Shown here: positions 1 to 11,305 of the stretch, in pieces | Layout of the letters: the number at the start of each line of letters is the position of its first letter | Position numbering within the stretch: position 1 is the first letter of the stretch | NCBI RefSeq assembly: GCF_963675165.1 | Contig: NC_087379.1 | Coordinates: forward strand, 3,600,201 to 3,664,200 | DNA: 64,000 nucleotides | Direction: 5' to 3' | Origin: Halichondria panicea | Lineage: Eukaryota > Porifera > Demospongiae > Suberitida > Halichondriidae | The notes under the pieces: generated by a model | What the model saw: the letters and a program-made list of their open reading frames with translations, nothing else | Databases searched by the model: none | What the model was told of the DNA's origin: nothing | Translations under genes and position numbers: made by a program

Positions 1-592
1 TCTTTGTGCGGCCATTGTCAGAGTACACTAGATAGTCAGGCGTCACATCAAAACTACTCGATGAAGCATGTAGACCCCAAATGCTGTCGCGGTACATTGT
101 AATCAAACCATTCATTTCCAAAGTGTCGACAATACCCTTCTTGAGTATGGAATAAATCGTTATGTAGCCAAACAGCAGTTGGTCTTTGTCTTTGAGGGTT
201 ACTTGACAGGTTGGTTTTGCATAACCGCTAGTAAATAATCATTGGTTCTGAAAACTTGCTGTAGCTGAGCAAACCTGAAATTAAAACATAGCGTCCCAGT
301 ACTTGCCTGTTTGAGACAACGTAGACTCTGCCAAACACAATGAAGTCGGCAACAGCCTTTTTCCAACAAGGTAGAATTTGTTGTCTGCCAGTGCTTGTAC
401 ATTCATCAACACTAACTCGAATGAGCTTTTTGACACAGAAAGAATGCTTAGAGACATGAAGTGCTTAGAGACATGAATGTCGTATGTTTATCCTTTGATA
501 TCCTTCCTCATCAACATCATACAGAACTCGTTTCTGGTGCTGTAGCAAGATATGTTTTACCTCAAATGCTACGAGGAGCTGTAAGTAAGAAA
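1..592 (-). pseudogene. HECT-E3-like host gene, 3' part (runs off the window)
   Basis: Conceptual translation on the minus strand gives an exon that begins right after a TTACTTACAG acceptor (about 592). It reads LLVAFEVKHILLQHQKRV and continues past a 17-bp tandem duplication (about 458-492) into a second frame containing VSVDECTSTG and KAVADFIVFGRVYVVSN. A last segment contains DKDQLLFGYITIYSILKKG and reaches the window edge. Together with the upstream exons (1872-2549), the order resembles HECT-type ubiquitin ligase-like proteins common in sponges and cnidarians: a PRG-x-YR-LG-x-GLIGK segment, an acidic Ser/Asp stretch, then a HECT N-lobe. I see no catalytic HECT cysteine here, as it would lie outside the window. 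The reading frame changes at least twice, so this is either decayed or affected by assembly errors. The HECT assignment comes from recalled family resemblance only. Confidence 0.4.
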
Positions 593-612
593 ATTGAGCA
601 TGTGACGCATAC

Positions 613-1857
613 TTTTTTTTTTTTTTGGGAGTAAACAACACCTTTATGGTGGAAGCAAGTAAATAATAGTATAATAAAAAATAATAAAACAAAGAACAGT
701 GTATGTAAAATAGTGTGTACATGAGGTGAACAGTTAGTTTGTTAGTTTTGCTGCAAGCTGGCCTCTGCTATAACCAGGTCCACAGGTGACATCTTCATAG
801 CGTGGCCTCTTGATGAACGAGCGCCACGTATGCATTGAATGGCGGACCTGAGCAGGCTGAAAGAGAGGGAGCATCTCAGCCAGTACAGGGTGGTGCTGTA
901 GGGTTGGTCCCATTTCTCTGCTAGCAGGGAGGCCAGTCGTTTGTAGAAGTTTGTAGCTTGTTTTGAAAGGCTGCCAGTCGCAGACATCACAATGGGGACG
1001 AAAGTAGCATGCTCCACTTCTCTCACCCTTTGTCCGTATGCACGGATCTTTTCCCTCTCGTGCTTTCTGAAGCATTGGTCTAGGGTTGTGTTGCGATTTG
1101 AGGGAGCAAAAGGGTTGAAGACTCTGACGTCCATCAGGGTTCTCTCGCGTCTGCCTCCCCAGAGACCACTGGCAGCAACATCAAGCCTAGCACCTATGGT
1201 GGTATTTGCGCTTCTCCCGGACATGGTCTCTGTGGTGATCTCCTGAAGCTCTGGTTCAATTTGCACATCATTGCATACTTCAGTTAAGAGTCTCGCTGTT
1301 AAATCTCTTATTTCATTGTGACGCAGGGAAGGAAACCCACCGCGTGGGCAAGAAAGTATATGATCCACAACAAACGCAGCGCCACAGGCACAGTGTGTGG
1401 GGGTCTTGATGGGTGTCCAGCCGTAGCGTAGGGCCATGGGCCATGGCATCAACGGCACCCTTGTGGAGACAGAAGCCATGTTTCTTGATTGGCAGAGAAG
1501 TCAGCCAGCTCGAGGCACCTGATTGGCTTGCGAGGTCCATAGCTTTAGAGAGCTCAGGGGTTACTTCCTCTTGTAGGGTGGATGCAGCTTGCGTCATGTG
1601 CTCCCTTCGGTCACGCTGGATCTCGCGTTTGGCAGTTATCTGGTCCGCAAAGCCAGGTGGGTTCACTACCCCTTAGGTTTATCAGAGGGGTGGTGATCTT
1701 GATGGAAGCATTGAATTCGTCCTCTGAGCGGGAGGAGGCGTCTGGTATTCCTAATCCACCTAGCCTTGCGGGTAGTGCCAGCAATTTTCTCATAGAGTCG
1801 TTTGGTGGTGGATGACCCGTGATGAATGGTAAAAATTCAGAGCGGATAGTGTCCTCT
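613..1857 (-). mobile_element. 5'-truncated non-LTR retrotransposon (LINE) with poly(A) and TSD
   Basis: The minus strand encodes the C-terminal end of a reverse-transcriptase polyprotein. It shows LEDTIRSEFLPFITG and LPARLGGLGIPD at about 1750-1860, then GASSWLTSLPIKKHGF. A zinc knuckle follows, C-A-C-x7-H-x3-C (about 1365-1410), and then an acidic pair, ARLDVAASG and LMDVRVFNPFAPSN, typical of a restriction-like endonuclease region. The frame shifts between 1611 and 1480, so it is inactive. The 3' end is a T-run on the plus strand (about 611-626), i.e. a poly(A) tail on the element strand. The string GACGCATACTTTTT stands next to the tail (from 604) and again at the 5' end (from 1858), which fits a target-site duplication. 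A C-terminal CCHC plus endonuclease points to an R2/NeSL-like rather than an L1-like LINE; the clade is uncertain. Confidence 0.75.
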
Positions 1858-1871
1858 AGACGCATACTTTT

Positions 1872-2549
1872 TACACCTCTCATTTTTTGACAGATCGACA
1901 GATCGATGTCTGGCAAGTCACTGAGGTCACTGAGGTCACTGTCACTCTCTGAATCCATCTTCGTCAAGCCCCACATACGTAGCTCACAATAAGATTATCT
2001 AACCTGTATGAATCTTCATGCCTCGTTCGCTGGGTATCGATTGCTTCTTGGTCAACCTGAGGTTGTTGACTACTCGTTGAAGGGGATCAAGTACATCCTC
2101 ATCAAGTACATCCTAGAGATAATTAGGGTCCTAGAGATAATTAGGCATAAAATAATATATTGTTCTAGAAAAAACGCCACACAATACACATACTGACCTT
2201 CACATACTGACCTTCACAGAAGGCACATCTGCCCGAGCAAGTAGGTACATCGTTCCTTTTTGTCCAGCGAGACGCGATACTTGCTGTCCTGTCCGTTGTC
2301 GCTTTGAGATGGTCTCATCAAACACTTACTACCTTCACCAGCAGCAATGCAAATGTGCAAATGGGAAATCTCATATTTCACGGCCTCTTCATCCATGTCA
2401 GAACTTAGATGAATTTTTCCAATGAGTCCCATCCGTCCTAGATCTGCTCGGTATTGACCTCGTGGGTATGTAAAGCCACCAGATGTAGAACAGGAAGAAC
2501 TGCGTCTACTCTGGGGAAGGCATACTATGTCTTTGTCCCATGATTGCAC
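1872..2549 (-). pseudogene. HECT-E3-like host gene, 5' exons
   Basis: The minus ORF at 2549-2214 contains SWDKDIVCLP, YPRGQYRADLGRMGLIGK and HLSSDMDEEAVKYEI, followed by GEGSKCLMRPS. I recall this segment as lying upstream of HECT domains in sponge and cnidarian proteins. The next exon (about 1976-1872) is an acidic linker (SDSDLSDLSDLPDIDLS) ending at the LINE junction. The ATG at 2549 is only the first in the open frame and the true start may be upstream. The acidic exon contains a CACTGAGGT tandem repeat. With the LINE removed, the exon would continue into the sequence left of 613. I infer that the gene was intact at the time of insertion and is probably dead now. Confidence 0.4.
2086..2146. 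repeat. Two adjacent short tandem duplications (15 bp and 18 bp)
   Basis: ATCAAGTACATCCT(C/A) occurs at 2086-2100 and 2101-2115. TCCTAGAGATAATTAGGG occurs at 2111-2128 and nearly identically at 2129-2146. This is a typical example of the short duplications seen throughout the window. Further ones nearby are at about 2196, 2550, 2598 and 2698. Confidence 0.9.
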
Positions 2550-3235
2550 TACCTTCGCGCACTACCTTCGCCTTTTTCGGTACACTTCTTTTGGCTTAGA
2601 AAAGATGGCTTAGAAAAGATGGCAGAATATTGGCCGACTAAAGAAGGAAATTGTGACTATTATTACAGCAAAGTTTCTAGTAGCTAGTCTACTTACACAC
2701 GCTCAGGTACAATCACGCTCAGGTACAATCATCATTTATCACTGAATTGGAAGGCCCAGGAAGGATGGATAAGGACACATTTGAGATTGGTTATTAAGCA
2801 GTGCTCCAAGCTAGAGCCTGTGCTATGGAGGAGTTATCACTTGTACCGCCTGTGGCCATGTCTTGTGGAGTCAGGATCACACTAGCTCTTCTTCACATGC
2901 TGATCACATGCTATCTCATGTAACTTTATAAAGTAGTAGTAGATTGTACTTTTATAAAAGTAGTCTGTACTTCATAATTATATAAAGTAGTACGATGTAC
3001 TTAGGTTGTATTTATAAAGTAGATGTATACTTTATTGTGTATGTGTTCACCCTGGTAATCAAATGCAATCAAATGGAATGCAATCAAATGCAAATGCAAC
3101 CAGGCCGCAAAACTAACTATGAAAGTCATTGAGGATGATGGTGAAGGGTCGCATTCAACGTACGGTATAAGGTTAATTGCTACACATGACACACACCCTG
3201 ATTATTAATTGTATAGGAGGCACAATTTATATAGC

Positions 3236-3303
3236 CATTTGATAAGTACTAGGCCTACATGCAGTACACGAGTGAGGCATGCAGGCCTGGTGCTTATCAA
3301 ATG
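3236..3303. repeat. Short hairpin (26-bp arms)
   Basis: CATTTGATAAG...AGGCCT at the left pairs with AGGCCT...CTTATCAAATG at the right around a loop of about 15 bases. I see no gene in the surrounding 2560-3520 stretch, only AT-rich sequence with duplicated fragments such as CAATCAAATG. Confidence 0.75.
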
Positions 3304-3527
3304 ACAGAGACTCATGTACTGTAGCCTTTATCAAACATCCGTAGATCAGGGTACAATTCTTTTATCTGCCACAATTTCAGTTTCCTTGGAGTATGCTGAA
3401 GACAGTACATTAAGCCATAATATTTTCAGCCAGTTCTTATCATCTCGTGGAATCTTGTCACCAATGTGTAATGTAAAGTTCCTAACCAAGGTTATAATAC
3501 TTCGCCTAAGTTTGGTACCAGTTTCAC

Positions 3528-3780
3528 GTACAAATTTCACATCAATTATTCCGGGCTTATCTTACCTGAGCTATCTTACTCAAAATATTTTTTGATAACG
3601 ATACAGTGGGAAAGCAAGCACTTGAGTTGTACAACTCCCTCAATTGTACAACTCCCTCAATTGTACCATATGAACTCCTTTCCCACTGTATCGTTATCAA
3701 AAAATATTTTGAGTAAGATAAGCCCAGGTAAGATAAGCCCGGAATAATTCCCGGAATAATTGATGTACTGAAATTTGTAC
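3528..3780. repeat. Foldback element (inverted repeat, arms about 85-100 bp)
   Basis: The left arm (3528-3613) starts GTACAAATTTCAC and runs through GGGCTTATCTTACC and TTTTTTGATAACGATACAG. It pairs with the right arm, which ends GAAATTTGTAC at 3780. The right arm carries two extra short tandem duplications (AAGATAAGCCC and CCCGGAATAATT units), and the loop carries a 17-bp duplication (3627-3660). It looks like a small foldback MITE. Target-site duplications were not resolved. Confidence 0.75.
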
Positions 3781-3968
3781 ATTACTGAAAAGCCATGCAC
3801 AACCGGTTGATACCATACTCTATTGAGTTTCGGTCGTTTGACTGACCAGTAAGAAGCTCCGGTGTGTTCCTCCGGTGTGCGTAGTTTACAGTCATTTTCA
3901 TTAAAGCATGTTTGAGCTTCTTCTGTTGTCACCATACAAGATCTACAAATCCTGTAAGCAAATGACAT
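3657..3968 (-). pseudogene. Transposase-like zinc exon (unnamed family)
   Basis: After an acceptor-like GCTTACAG the minus strand reads GICRSCMVTTEEAQTCFNE, followed by LRTPEEHT. I recognise the pattern C-R-x-C-M-x(n)-F-x-E-x-D-x-x-LRTPE(E/Q)H from long animal proteins whose downstream part contains a PPDIMHD-type motif and which behave as transposon genes. Here only this exon is visible, a short duplication (CACACCGGAG) breaks it, and its 3' side runs into the foldback repeat. The function is not established and it is most likely a dead fragment. Confidence 0.4.
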
Positions 3969-4941
3969 GCTACCCGAAACGAGTGCATCGTAATATTTAG
4001 TTTTAGGTCTTCGATAAAATTAATGGTCTAAGAAAATATTTGGCAATATCCTGATATTTCCAAACACCCACAAGAAATATTGCTTTGCTTTTAGTGAAGA
4101 GCGGTACTTGGGCCGTATGTAAGCAACCCAACTTATGCTTTCGTGCATACGATCCTATTGGATTACATACCTATTGGATTACATACTTCTTTTGCAATCT
4201 CTGCTTCAGCTAGGTGGTACTCTTTTGTCTGAAGTAGTGATGTTTACGTTTACGTACTAGTTTTTCTGCTTTTTTGACAATTTGTGGATCCTCATCTTCC
4301 TCGAAAAGAGTGAAGAGAAGAGAAGTGTTATCAGGTGAGTTCATCTGACTATGTTTTCATTTAGTTTTATAGTTGTCACTTTATATATATACCTACTCAT
4401 ATCACGCTTGTGCATAGTGACCATAACCTTTCTCTGCACAGTCTTCAACAGTCTTCACTAGCCACCATCATCTCCAGCTCATGGCATTCATTCTCAAGGA
4501 AAATGCCGAGGGAAATATGAAGGCCAGGTGGGCATACCTACATGTATGTGTATACATAGTACACGTATATATATTGTAACCTGTAATTTACATTGGTAAG
4601 TTGTATCCCAGGAAAGAAGGGTTGTCGTACAACATTATTGTACTGTTTTGCCTCTGCTCCAGCTGCGTTCAAAGTCCTAACACTCTGGGGTGGGTCTCAG
4701 AGCTGATCAGAAGTAACCAGGCACCAAATGCAGCAGTACTTTCCTGTTTTCAGAAGTAAGATGTTTCTTTGTTGAAACCTGTACATGTATCATAGTACCT
4801 GATGTGGCCATACATATGGCACAAAAATTCGTAGTCGCCACTCAAAAATGTTTTGATCTTCTTCCCTCTGCAATGGCAATGTGTCGTAATGATGTTATAG
4901 CACAATAATTATTATTGTGGTGTTGTGTGTATCACCTCCAG

Positions 4942-5600
4942 GTTTTAGACTCCAGGTCTTCAATCTGGGCAATTCTGAGGTTGACGGGGTTGTCAGACGC
5001 TTCAAACATGCAGAACACCACGTTGACGATCTGGAAGGACATCTTGAAGCTTCCTCCTTCCCCAAACTTGACCCACAATTCATCACTAGGGATACGACCT
5101 TCATGCCAGGTGAGACGGTGTACCCTGTTTATAGTATGATGTGCACTTTTATTTACTTGTGTACATGCATGTGGTATTCGTTACCCTGTGATGTCGTTGT
5201 CGTTCATTGACAACATGTCCTCTATCTTCTGCCACAGATCCTTGACGTACGCCATAGGAACATTCGTAATCTCAATGGTATTGTGACCATCATGGACGTT
5301 AACTCGGTACTAACTCCCCTACGTACTGCTCCGATTCTGCCCGCATCTTCTTTTCTGAGGCTATCTCGACTCCCCACTGCTTCAACCACCTGATTCCAAT
5401 AAGGTGAATATGAAGGTACTTGTAGTTTAAACTTGCCTCCTCGTCTTGTTCTCTGCCAGGTGCAGGTCCACCTTCATTGCCCTGGCAGGAATCGATATCT
5501 TGATACTCCCTTTCTCTCGGAGCTTAGCAGTCACCTCATTTGCCAGCTGAGTACACTCATCCCCATCTGATGTCTTTTCCTCTGATGTCTAAGTTCAGAG
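4942..5600 (-). pseudogene. RAG1-like transposase fragment, second copy
   Basis: The minus strand carries pieces in the same order as the gene at 59838-62941. They are DECTQLANEVTAKLREKG with ARAMKVDLHLAENKTRRQ (about 5560-5420), LKQWGVEIASEKKMRAES (about 5390-5330), ITNVPMAYVKDLWQKIEDML (about 5270-5190), and RIPSDELWVKFGEGGSFKM (about 5108-4942). GT/AG splice-like borders fall between the pieces. Compared with the 61-kb gene, the WVK-VGGDKGGG-TFKM segment has shrunk to WVK-FGEGG-SFKM, which loses the GDK aspartate. Frame changes and a missing 3' half mark it as a dead copy. No RING exon was found upstream, to about 6 kb. Confidence 0.55.
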
Positions 5601-5929
5601 GAACGACGCCGCACAGTCCGAGAACTTGCCTGCCCAGAAGGTACTCTTTACTGTTTTGTGCAGTGCATATTGTATTCATTATACCTGTCCTCCTGTCTGT
5701 AATTGTTAATTGTAGTGTTTGAGATTGTTCAGGATCGCATGACAGACTCCGTGTTACAAGATCACATGTTGTGGTCAGACTTCGAATGAAGGCCAGGGGA
5801 GGTTGCCTGACAGTGCAAAAATCAGCCACATGATCAGGGACACACATGATCAGGGACAACAAAGGGATTCGGCTTTTAGTAAGCTCTGGCAGCCAGCAGC
5901 ATTCAGCACGAGGAGCACAAGTCACATTT

Positions 5930-8900
5930 TAATTCATTCAGGTCCATGTGTTTAATAATAGCCTGTGGAGAGATGTTGGGTGGTCTGCCTGCTTTTGAAA
6001 TAGCCGTGCAACCCACTGATCAACCCACTGGGTTTGTAGTCTGTTTTGTTTGCTTTTGCACGCTTGGTGAAATACGTTATATTTCTACAGGGATGACAAT
6101 AGCATTGAGGATGGATGGAGGGATTATCAGAAGACCAAATGTGTCCGATAGTTCGCTGGCATTTTCTGAACACTGATATTTGGTAGTCCTTTTCCCTTTA
6201 GCTTTAGAGGCTTTTCCCACATTGTCCCACACACTCTACACAGTCTCTCTAAGGCTGCTTTGTGCGCTTCTATCATTCCTGTGAATTGTAATGTCATTGT
6301 ACATTTTAATCAATATTTGATGTTGCATATCTCACTGCAAAAAGTTAGCGCATTACGTGCTTCCTACAAAGTAACCACTCATTGCATGATTGTTTGATAA
6401 CAAAACCACGAGGTATGTTTGGCCTGCGCAAAACCATATTGTTGTTAATTTGTGTGCGCAGTCACAGCAGTGACGTATTAAAGAACGATTACATGATTAC
6501 ATGATTACATCACAAAAAACGTTCTTATAATTCAAGCCTATTTTTTCTAATATTTCATGAAACATTACTAAGTGGCCAACATTACTAAGTGGCCAACTTG
6601 AAACACCTCGTGAAGGAACTCACGTGTCAAAAGCTCCATTATCACTGCGATGGTAGAGCTCACATTTGTGATCAAAGCGTTGTCAATAAACTCGGCAGTA
6701 AGGCTTCAGCACGTTCCAATCAGCACGTTCATCGGTAGCACTTCGTATATCCACTCTGAAACAATTTTCTTTCTCGGCCCGCCATGTGGCCCGCTTATTG
6801 GATTTTAAGAGATTTTGTCCCGCCGGCTCGGTTTTTGGCTCGCCTATTGCCTCGCCAAAACGCGGCCAATACGTGTCTTATCATTGTATAATTTAGACTA
6901 CCAGCAAAAATTTGCTCGTGGCAACCTAAGTATTGGCTGGCACGAAATTCCCAAGAACACAAACAGCCTACATGTACCCTGGCATACTCAACACGTTCTC
7001 CTCATAAACATAAAACCCAAACTCTAAACTTTAGACAGGGTACAGTCACTACAGCCGCACAGATACAAGTACAAGTAACTCAAGTAACTGATATGCAAAC
7101 CATAAAACTTTGGGGTGAAATCTGCGAGCAATACAATCCAGATTCACAAGTTGGTATCCAGTAGTTGTCACAGAATGTACCTTCTCCCGAGAAAACCTCA
7201 ATAATTTAAAGTTACAACTCTACTCAGCATCATTAATGATATCTACACAGAATTTATACAGAAAACACACGCTACCTACGAGAGATTACACTCAATCAGA
7301 GGGAATGAAAGCAAATGGCTCATCATCTTTCCAGGTGATTGACATGTTTTCTGAACAAGTGAGGGTGACCTTCATGATGATTTGATGTTGCTCAACAACA
7401 TTGAAAGTAAGTATCTCTGCCTTTGATTTCTAGCAAAGTATCATTATAATTATTCCTGTATGCATGAATATTATTTTTAATCGCTACAATCATATCTGCT
7501 ATCTGCACTACATATCGGTGGTAATAATGAGAACGTCTCTCTAGGAAAGGCGCTAAGTTTCTGCACAGGCCCATGCAGTGCGATTAATGGAACTGACATA
7601 GCCTAGCAAGATCTTCAACATGTGCACTGGTCAAACATGTGCACTGGAACTGACATTGCGTAGCAATTTTCACGATCATAAGAACAAAATTTCATGTTTG
7701 CTTTGCTTAACCACGTTAACCACGGTGGATTCGGAATTATATGGTGTTGCTTATCCTCAGTTCATGGTATAACTATAGCCATGCATAATTAGGGGCTGGG
7801 GGAAAAGGAAGGGGTGTTTGTTAAGCAGAGTAGAATAATCGTAACCTCAGAGGAATAGGCTATAGACAGAGTCAAACACTGCTGAGTCAAACCTCATGGA
7901 ACACATGTGAAACTACACAGTGGTGAAGTTCAAAGAACTTTGAATAAGTGAACAAAGGACATGACCTCATTGAACACATGTAAAACTACGCTGTTCAAAC
8001 CTATACAGTGTATGCAAACGAGAGTGTCAACTCAAGTACAGCTAGCTGTGGTTTACTATTTGTGGTTTACTATATAATCATAAACTAGGGTTATAATCAA
8101 GCTCCTTAGGTATGTTCATGAAAAGAAGAAGAAATAACATTTGTGTAAGCGACGACAATAGAAATCTAGTACTCATCGACTTACAGGAGCTGTACGTACG
8201 TCAACGTCAATTACGAAATAAACCGGAGTTGGACGTTGGAAACTTGCAAGAATATGGAAAAACTCCAGAATGAAGGTGAGATGAGATATAGGCCATTCTT
8301 GTCTCCTTATATATAGGTGTTGCTGATGTTACTCTACTCAGCACATTTACCTTCGATTTTTACCTGCACTGCTATAAATTATACACAGAGGTAATTAAGG
8401 TCACTAATTAATTGGCAAACTTCTCTTGCAGACTAGTTTTTAGTGTCCGTAAGTTTAAAACGTTATTTTGCAGGGAGGTTTATTTTTCCAATTTGCTAAT
8501 GCAAATTGCCATGATAATTTAGAAAACGTCGTTATGCAAAACTACACCTATTATGCTAAAATTATTCCGAGCATCCGAGCCTCAGATAAGCATTCCTCAA
8601 AACATGAAGTGAACGGGGGAGCCCATTATTGTTTTATAATAATTGCTAATTGCTGTGACCAGCTGGAAATAACATGTGAAGCAGAAATAAAAGGTGATTT
8701 CATAAGTTCAGAGTGGACGACGACCTAAAACTTCACTAATAGAACATTGATATTTCACTTGGTTCCGTTTTCCAGACGTTTTGTTTGTCAACAAAGAGCT
8801 TCATTAACCAACTTCATTAACCAACCAAGTTGCATATAGTCAGTGTTCAGTGTTCAGTTGTGTTGGCGTGTATTCAGGTTCCTTAAGGTTATACAGGTTA

Positions 8901-9050
8901 TACATGCAACTAGCGCCCGAGAAATATAATTGTGCTGCATTTCCAGCATTTCCAATATTTGAGGAATTACGGTCGAAATCGATTAAGCAGAGGCTCTCTA
9001 AAACAAATTAGCTAGTCTCACATCGTTATGACTAATTTCAAGTAGGTGTA
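5930..9050. other. Non-coding stretch, no gene seen
   Basis: There are only short scattered open frames without recognisable motifs. The stretch holds many immediate duplications, for example GATTACAT three times at about 6488 and ACATTACTAAGTGGCCA twice at about 6562-6597. Low-GC sequence and no domain signal suggest intergenic or intronic DNA. Confidence 0.6.
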
Positions 9051-9249
9051 TTTCTTTCAATGCATGACCGTCGTAACTGGTTCTTTCAAGCAACTTTTAG
9101 CCTCAAGCCAAATTGTGCCGCAAGACTTGCACACCGCAAGAGTGAACGAAGAGTGAACGTCGTGCAGGGACAGACAAGATCACAAGCAGTGCATGGACAT
9201 TCGCAGTGCATGGACATTCGCTATACTATCCACAGAGCTATACTATCCA

Positions 9250-9784
9250 CAGCGCTTACTATGGCCATAAAAGTAAGACCAATACAAACCTATACACAGT
9301 TGAATACGACGATATTCCTCCTCAAGTTTCATCTCAGAAATTGAATAAATTCATTCGTGATCACCAGCCAACAAGAGGTTTAGGGCAGAGATCGTTTGGG
9401 AGAGACCAGAGAATGAAATTGATCAGGAAGAAAGGCAAGGTAAGTGATCATATCACAATACGTGTACAACTTAGCCAATTATTATCGCTTTCTTTCAGCA
9501 GATGTGTGTGCGCGATCTTCCTCGTGGTTACAAGACACTACAGCCCGTCCACAGAGGGCTCAACCACTGTCCACACTGTTTCTGTGTCCCCATGAGTCAT
9601 TCAACAGCCTCCAACGACAGCCTCCAAAGTTTTTGAAGGGCCCACATCCAGCTAATGCAGAGGCTCTGCAAGTTGTTTTGGAGGTGTCTGAACACGCTTG
9701 GGGTGTGGCAGGACGAGGAGTACTTGAGAGCGAAGGAGCTGCGCACTGCCAGGAGAGACATCATCATGCCACGCTGTGTAATTG
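9250..9784 (+). CDS. Unrecognised two-exon gene fragment
   Basis: One frame reads VEYDDIPPQVSSQKLNKFIR and ends KLIRKKGK at a GTAAGT donor (about 9438). A second exon after an AG at about 9500 reads RDLPRGYKTLQPVHRGLNHC, then a PHCF segment, with one TGA at about 9632. It continues LGVWQDEEYLRAKELRTARR and ends IMPRCVIE at a GTAAGAA-like donor (9784). The second exon has the look of a conserved animal domain (cysteine-rich start, then W...Y...IMP-CV), but I cannot name it. Two tandem duplications (about 9188-9215 and 9222-9250) lie just upstream. The true start is unknown. Confidence 0.35.
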
Positions 9785-10325
9785 AAGTAAGAAATTCATG
9801 GCTATCCTACATGAATTTGACGATAATATAGAAGATTAATTTTAGTGACTCATTATTAATTGTATGAGATAAACATAGGATGACGTAAAGAAAAGAGGGT
9901 TAGGGGGTTAGCGAAACAAAAGTACATTATACCAATATACTCACTATACTCACACAATTAGACGTCTGGTCCCACACAGCCAGGATCAGGTACAATCTCC
10001 CCATCTTCTAAAATATCAGAATCATCGCCATCAAGAAAACTACAACAACAATAACAATAAGATATAACTCCAAGCTTGTCATGTTCTTTGTAACGTGGTG
10101 GTCCACAGTACATACTTGACGAGAGCAGTTCTGCGGTCAGGTCGCTGAAGGTCTTTCAACTTGCGCTCGCTTGTGTGCTCTCGTCCCACGTCCGAATAAT
10201 TGTGCATATAATTATTAATATCAAATTGTCAGTCCAACACAGCCAACACAGCCAAGTTCATTCTCATAGAGAAAACCCTGGTAGAGAAGTGGATCCTCTT
10301 TGAGATGTAGCAGAGAAGCTAGCTG

Positions 10326-10970
10326 GTGGTTGAAACTTTCCACCCAATACGTATCAACACAACTGACACCCGTACGGAACTCCTTGATCAGGGAAGATCA
10401 GCCTACACCCAGTTTGACAGAGCTTTCATACTTACACAAGTGATGCGTCAAGCTGGTAATGACCCAAGTCAAGTGCAGTTCAGAGACATCCTTCTCAAGT
10501 TGAGAAATGCAGCCCAAGATTGGGAGGAACTGATGAAGCACACACCAACCAACGTGCAAGATCTCACACCTTTTGCCAATGCTCTTCATCTCTATCCTAC
10601 AGTTGAGGCAGTGGTTGAATACAACATCACCAAGCTTAAGGACTCTAATCAGCCTATTGCCACTATCAAAGCCATTCACACTGGCATCACCTGATGGCCT
10701 GGAAGCTGTTATATGCCTCGCCAAGTCAGCTCGTGTCAGCAACCTCTGGGTAGAAACCGGCCTTGTGAATGGAGCAATGGGGCAATGGGTACAATTGAAG
10801 CTATTTGCTACAGAAATGGATACAGAAATGGAGGCCCACCTGACCTACCTCTAGCAGTGATGGTCAAGCTTGACCACTACACAGGACCAACACTCCATTA
10901 TGGCACTGTATTATGGCACTGTGCCTATAACACCCCTCAGACGTCCTCATGGTCATTCATAGTGATGAGA
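10326..10970 (+). pseudogene. PIF1-like helicase, middle part
   Basis: The frame contains FDRAFILTQVMRQAGNDP, DWEELMKHTPTNVQDLTPF, TVEAVVEYN, SNLWVETGLVNGAMG and LPLAVMVKLDHYTGPTL. This is the region between helicase motifs III and V of PIF1/RRM3-like helicases, including those of Helitrons. Three immediate duplications disturb the frame: GCAATGGG at 10774-10789, TACAGAAATGGA at 10809-10832 and TTATGGCACTGT(A/G) at 10898-10923. Walker A and B are missing upstream. The expected C-terminal motifs do not follow on this strand; they are on the minus strand at 11305-11040. Confidence 0.75.
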
Positions 10971-11039
10971 TCATGGATCACGGTAATGCTGAAGATGGCA
11001 TGTTTGTGTGTGTGGGTGGAGAGATTGAGCTTGTTTGTT

Positions 11040-11305
11040 GAATTGTGAAAAGCCGTTGGTCTTCCAGCATGAAGACGCTGGCTGTTGGAGAGAGAGGTCA
11101 AGCGCTGGAAAGTGAATGGTGGAGAAAACAGAAGGTCTGTTATGTGACAAACTCTGGAGCAGGCGACAAATGTGAGTCCACAACAAAATTCTTTTTTGCC
11201 AACATCCACTACTACTTTGTCAAGAGTAAGTCCTTGGGACTTGTGGATGGTGACAGCCCAGGCTAGCTTGAGAGGGAGTTGCAGGCGAGAGCACTCTATA
11301 AAAAG
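11040..11305 (-). pseudogene. PIF1-like helicase C-terminal part, inverted
   Basis: The minus strand reads [20 protein letters not shown], then [24 protein letters not shown] and [13 protein letters not shown]. These are helicase motifs V and VI of PIF1 ([16 protein letters not shown]) and the usual C-terminus. The upstream part of the same protein type is on the plus strand immediately to the left, ending [12 protein letters not shown] at about 10960. The segment between about 10970 and 11305 is therefore most simply a local inversion of the last exon. A second, tail-to-tail copy is the alternative. Confidence 0.75.
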
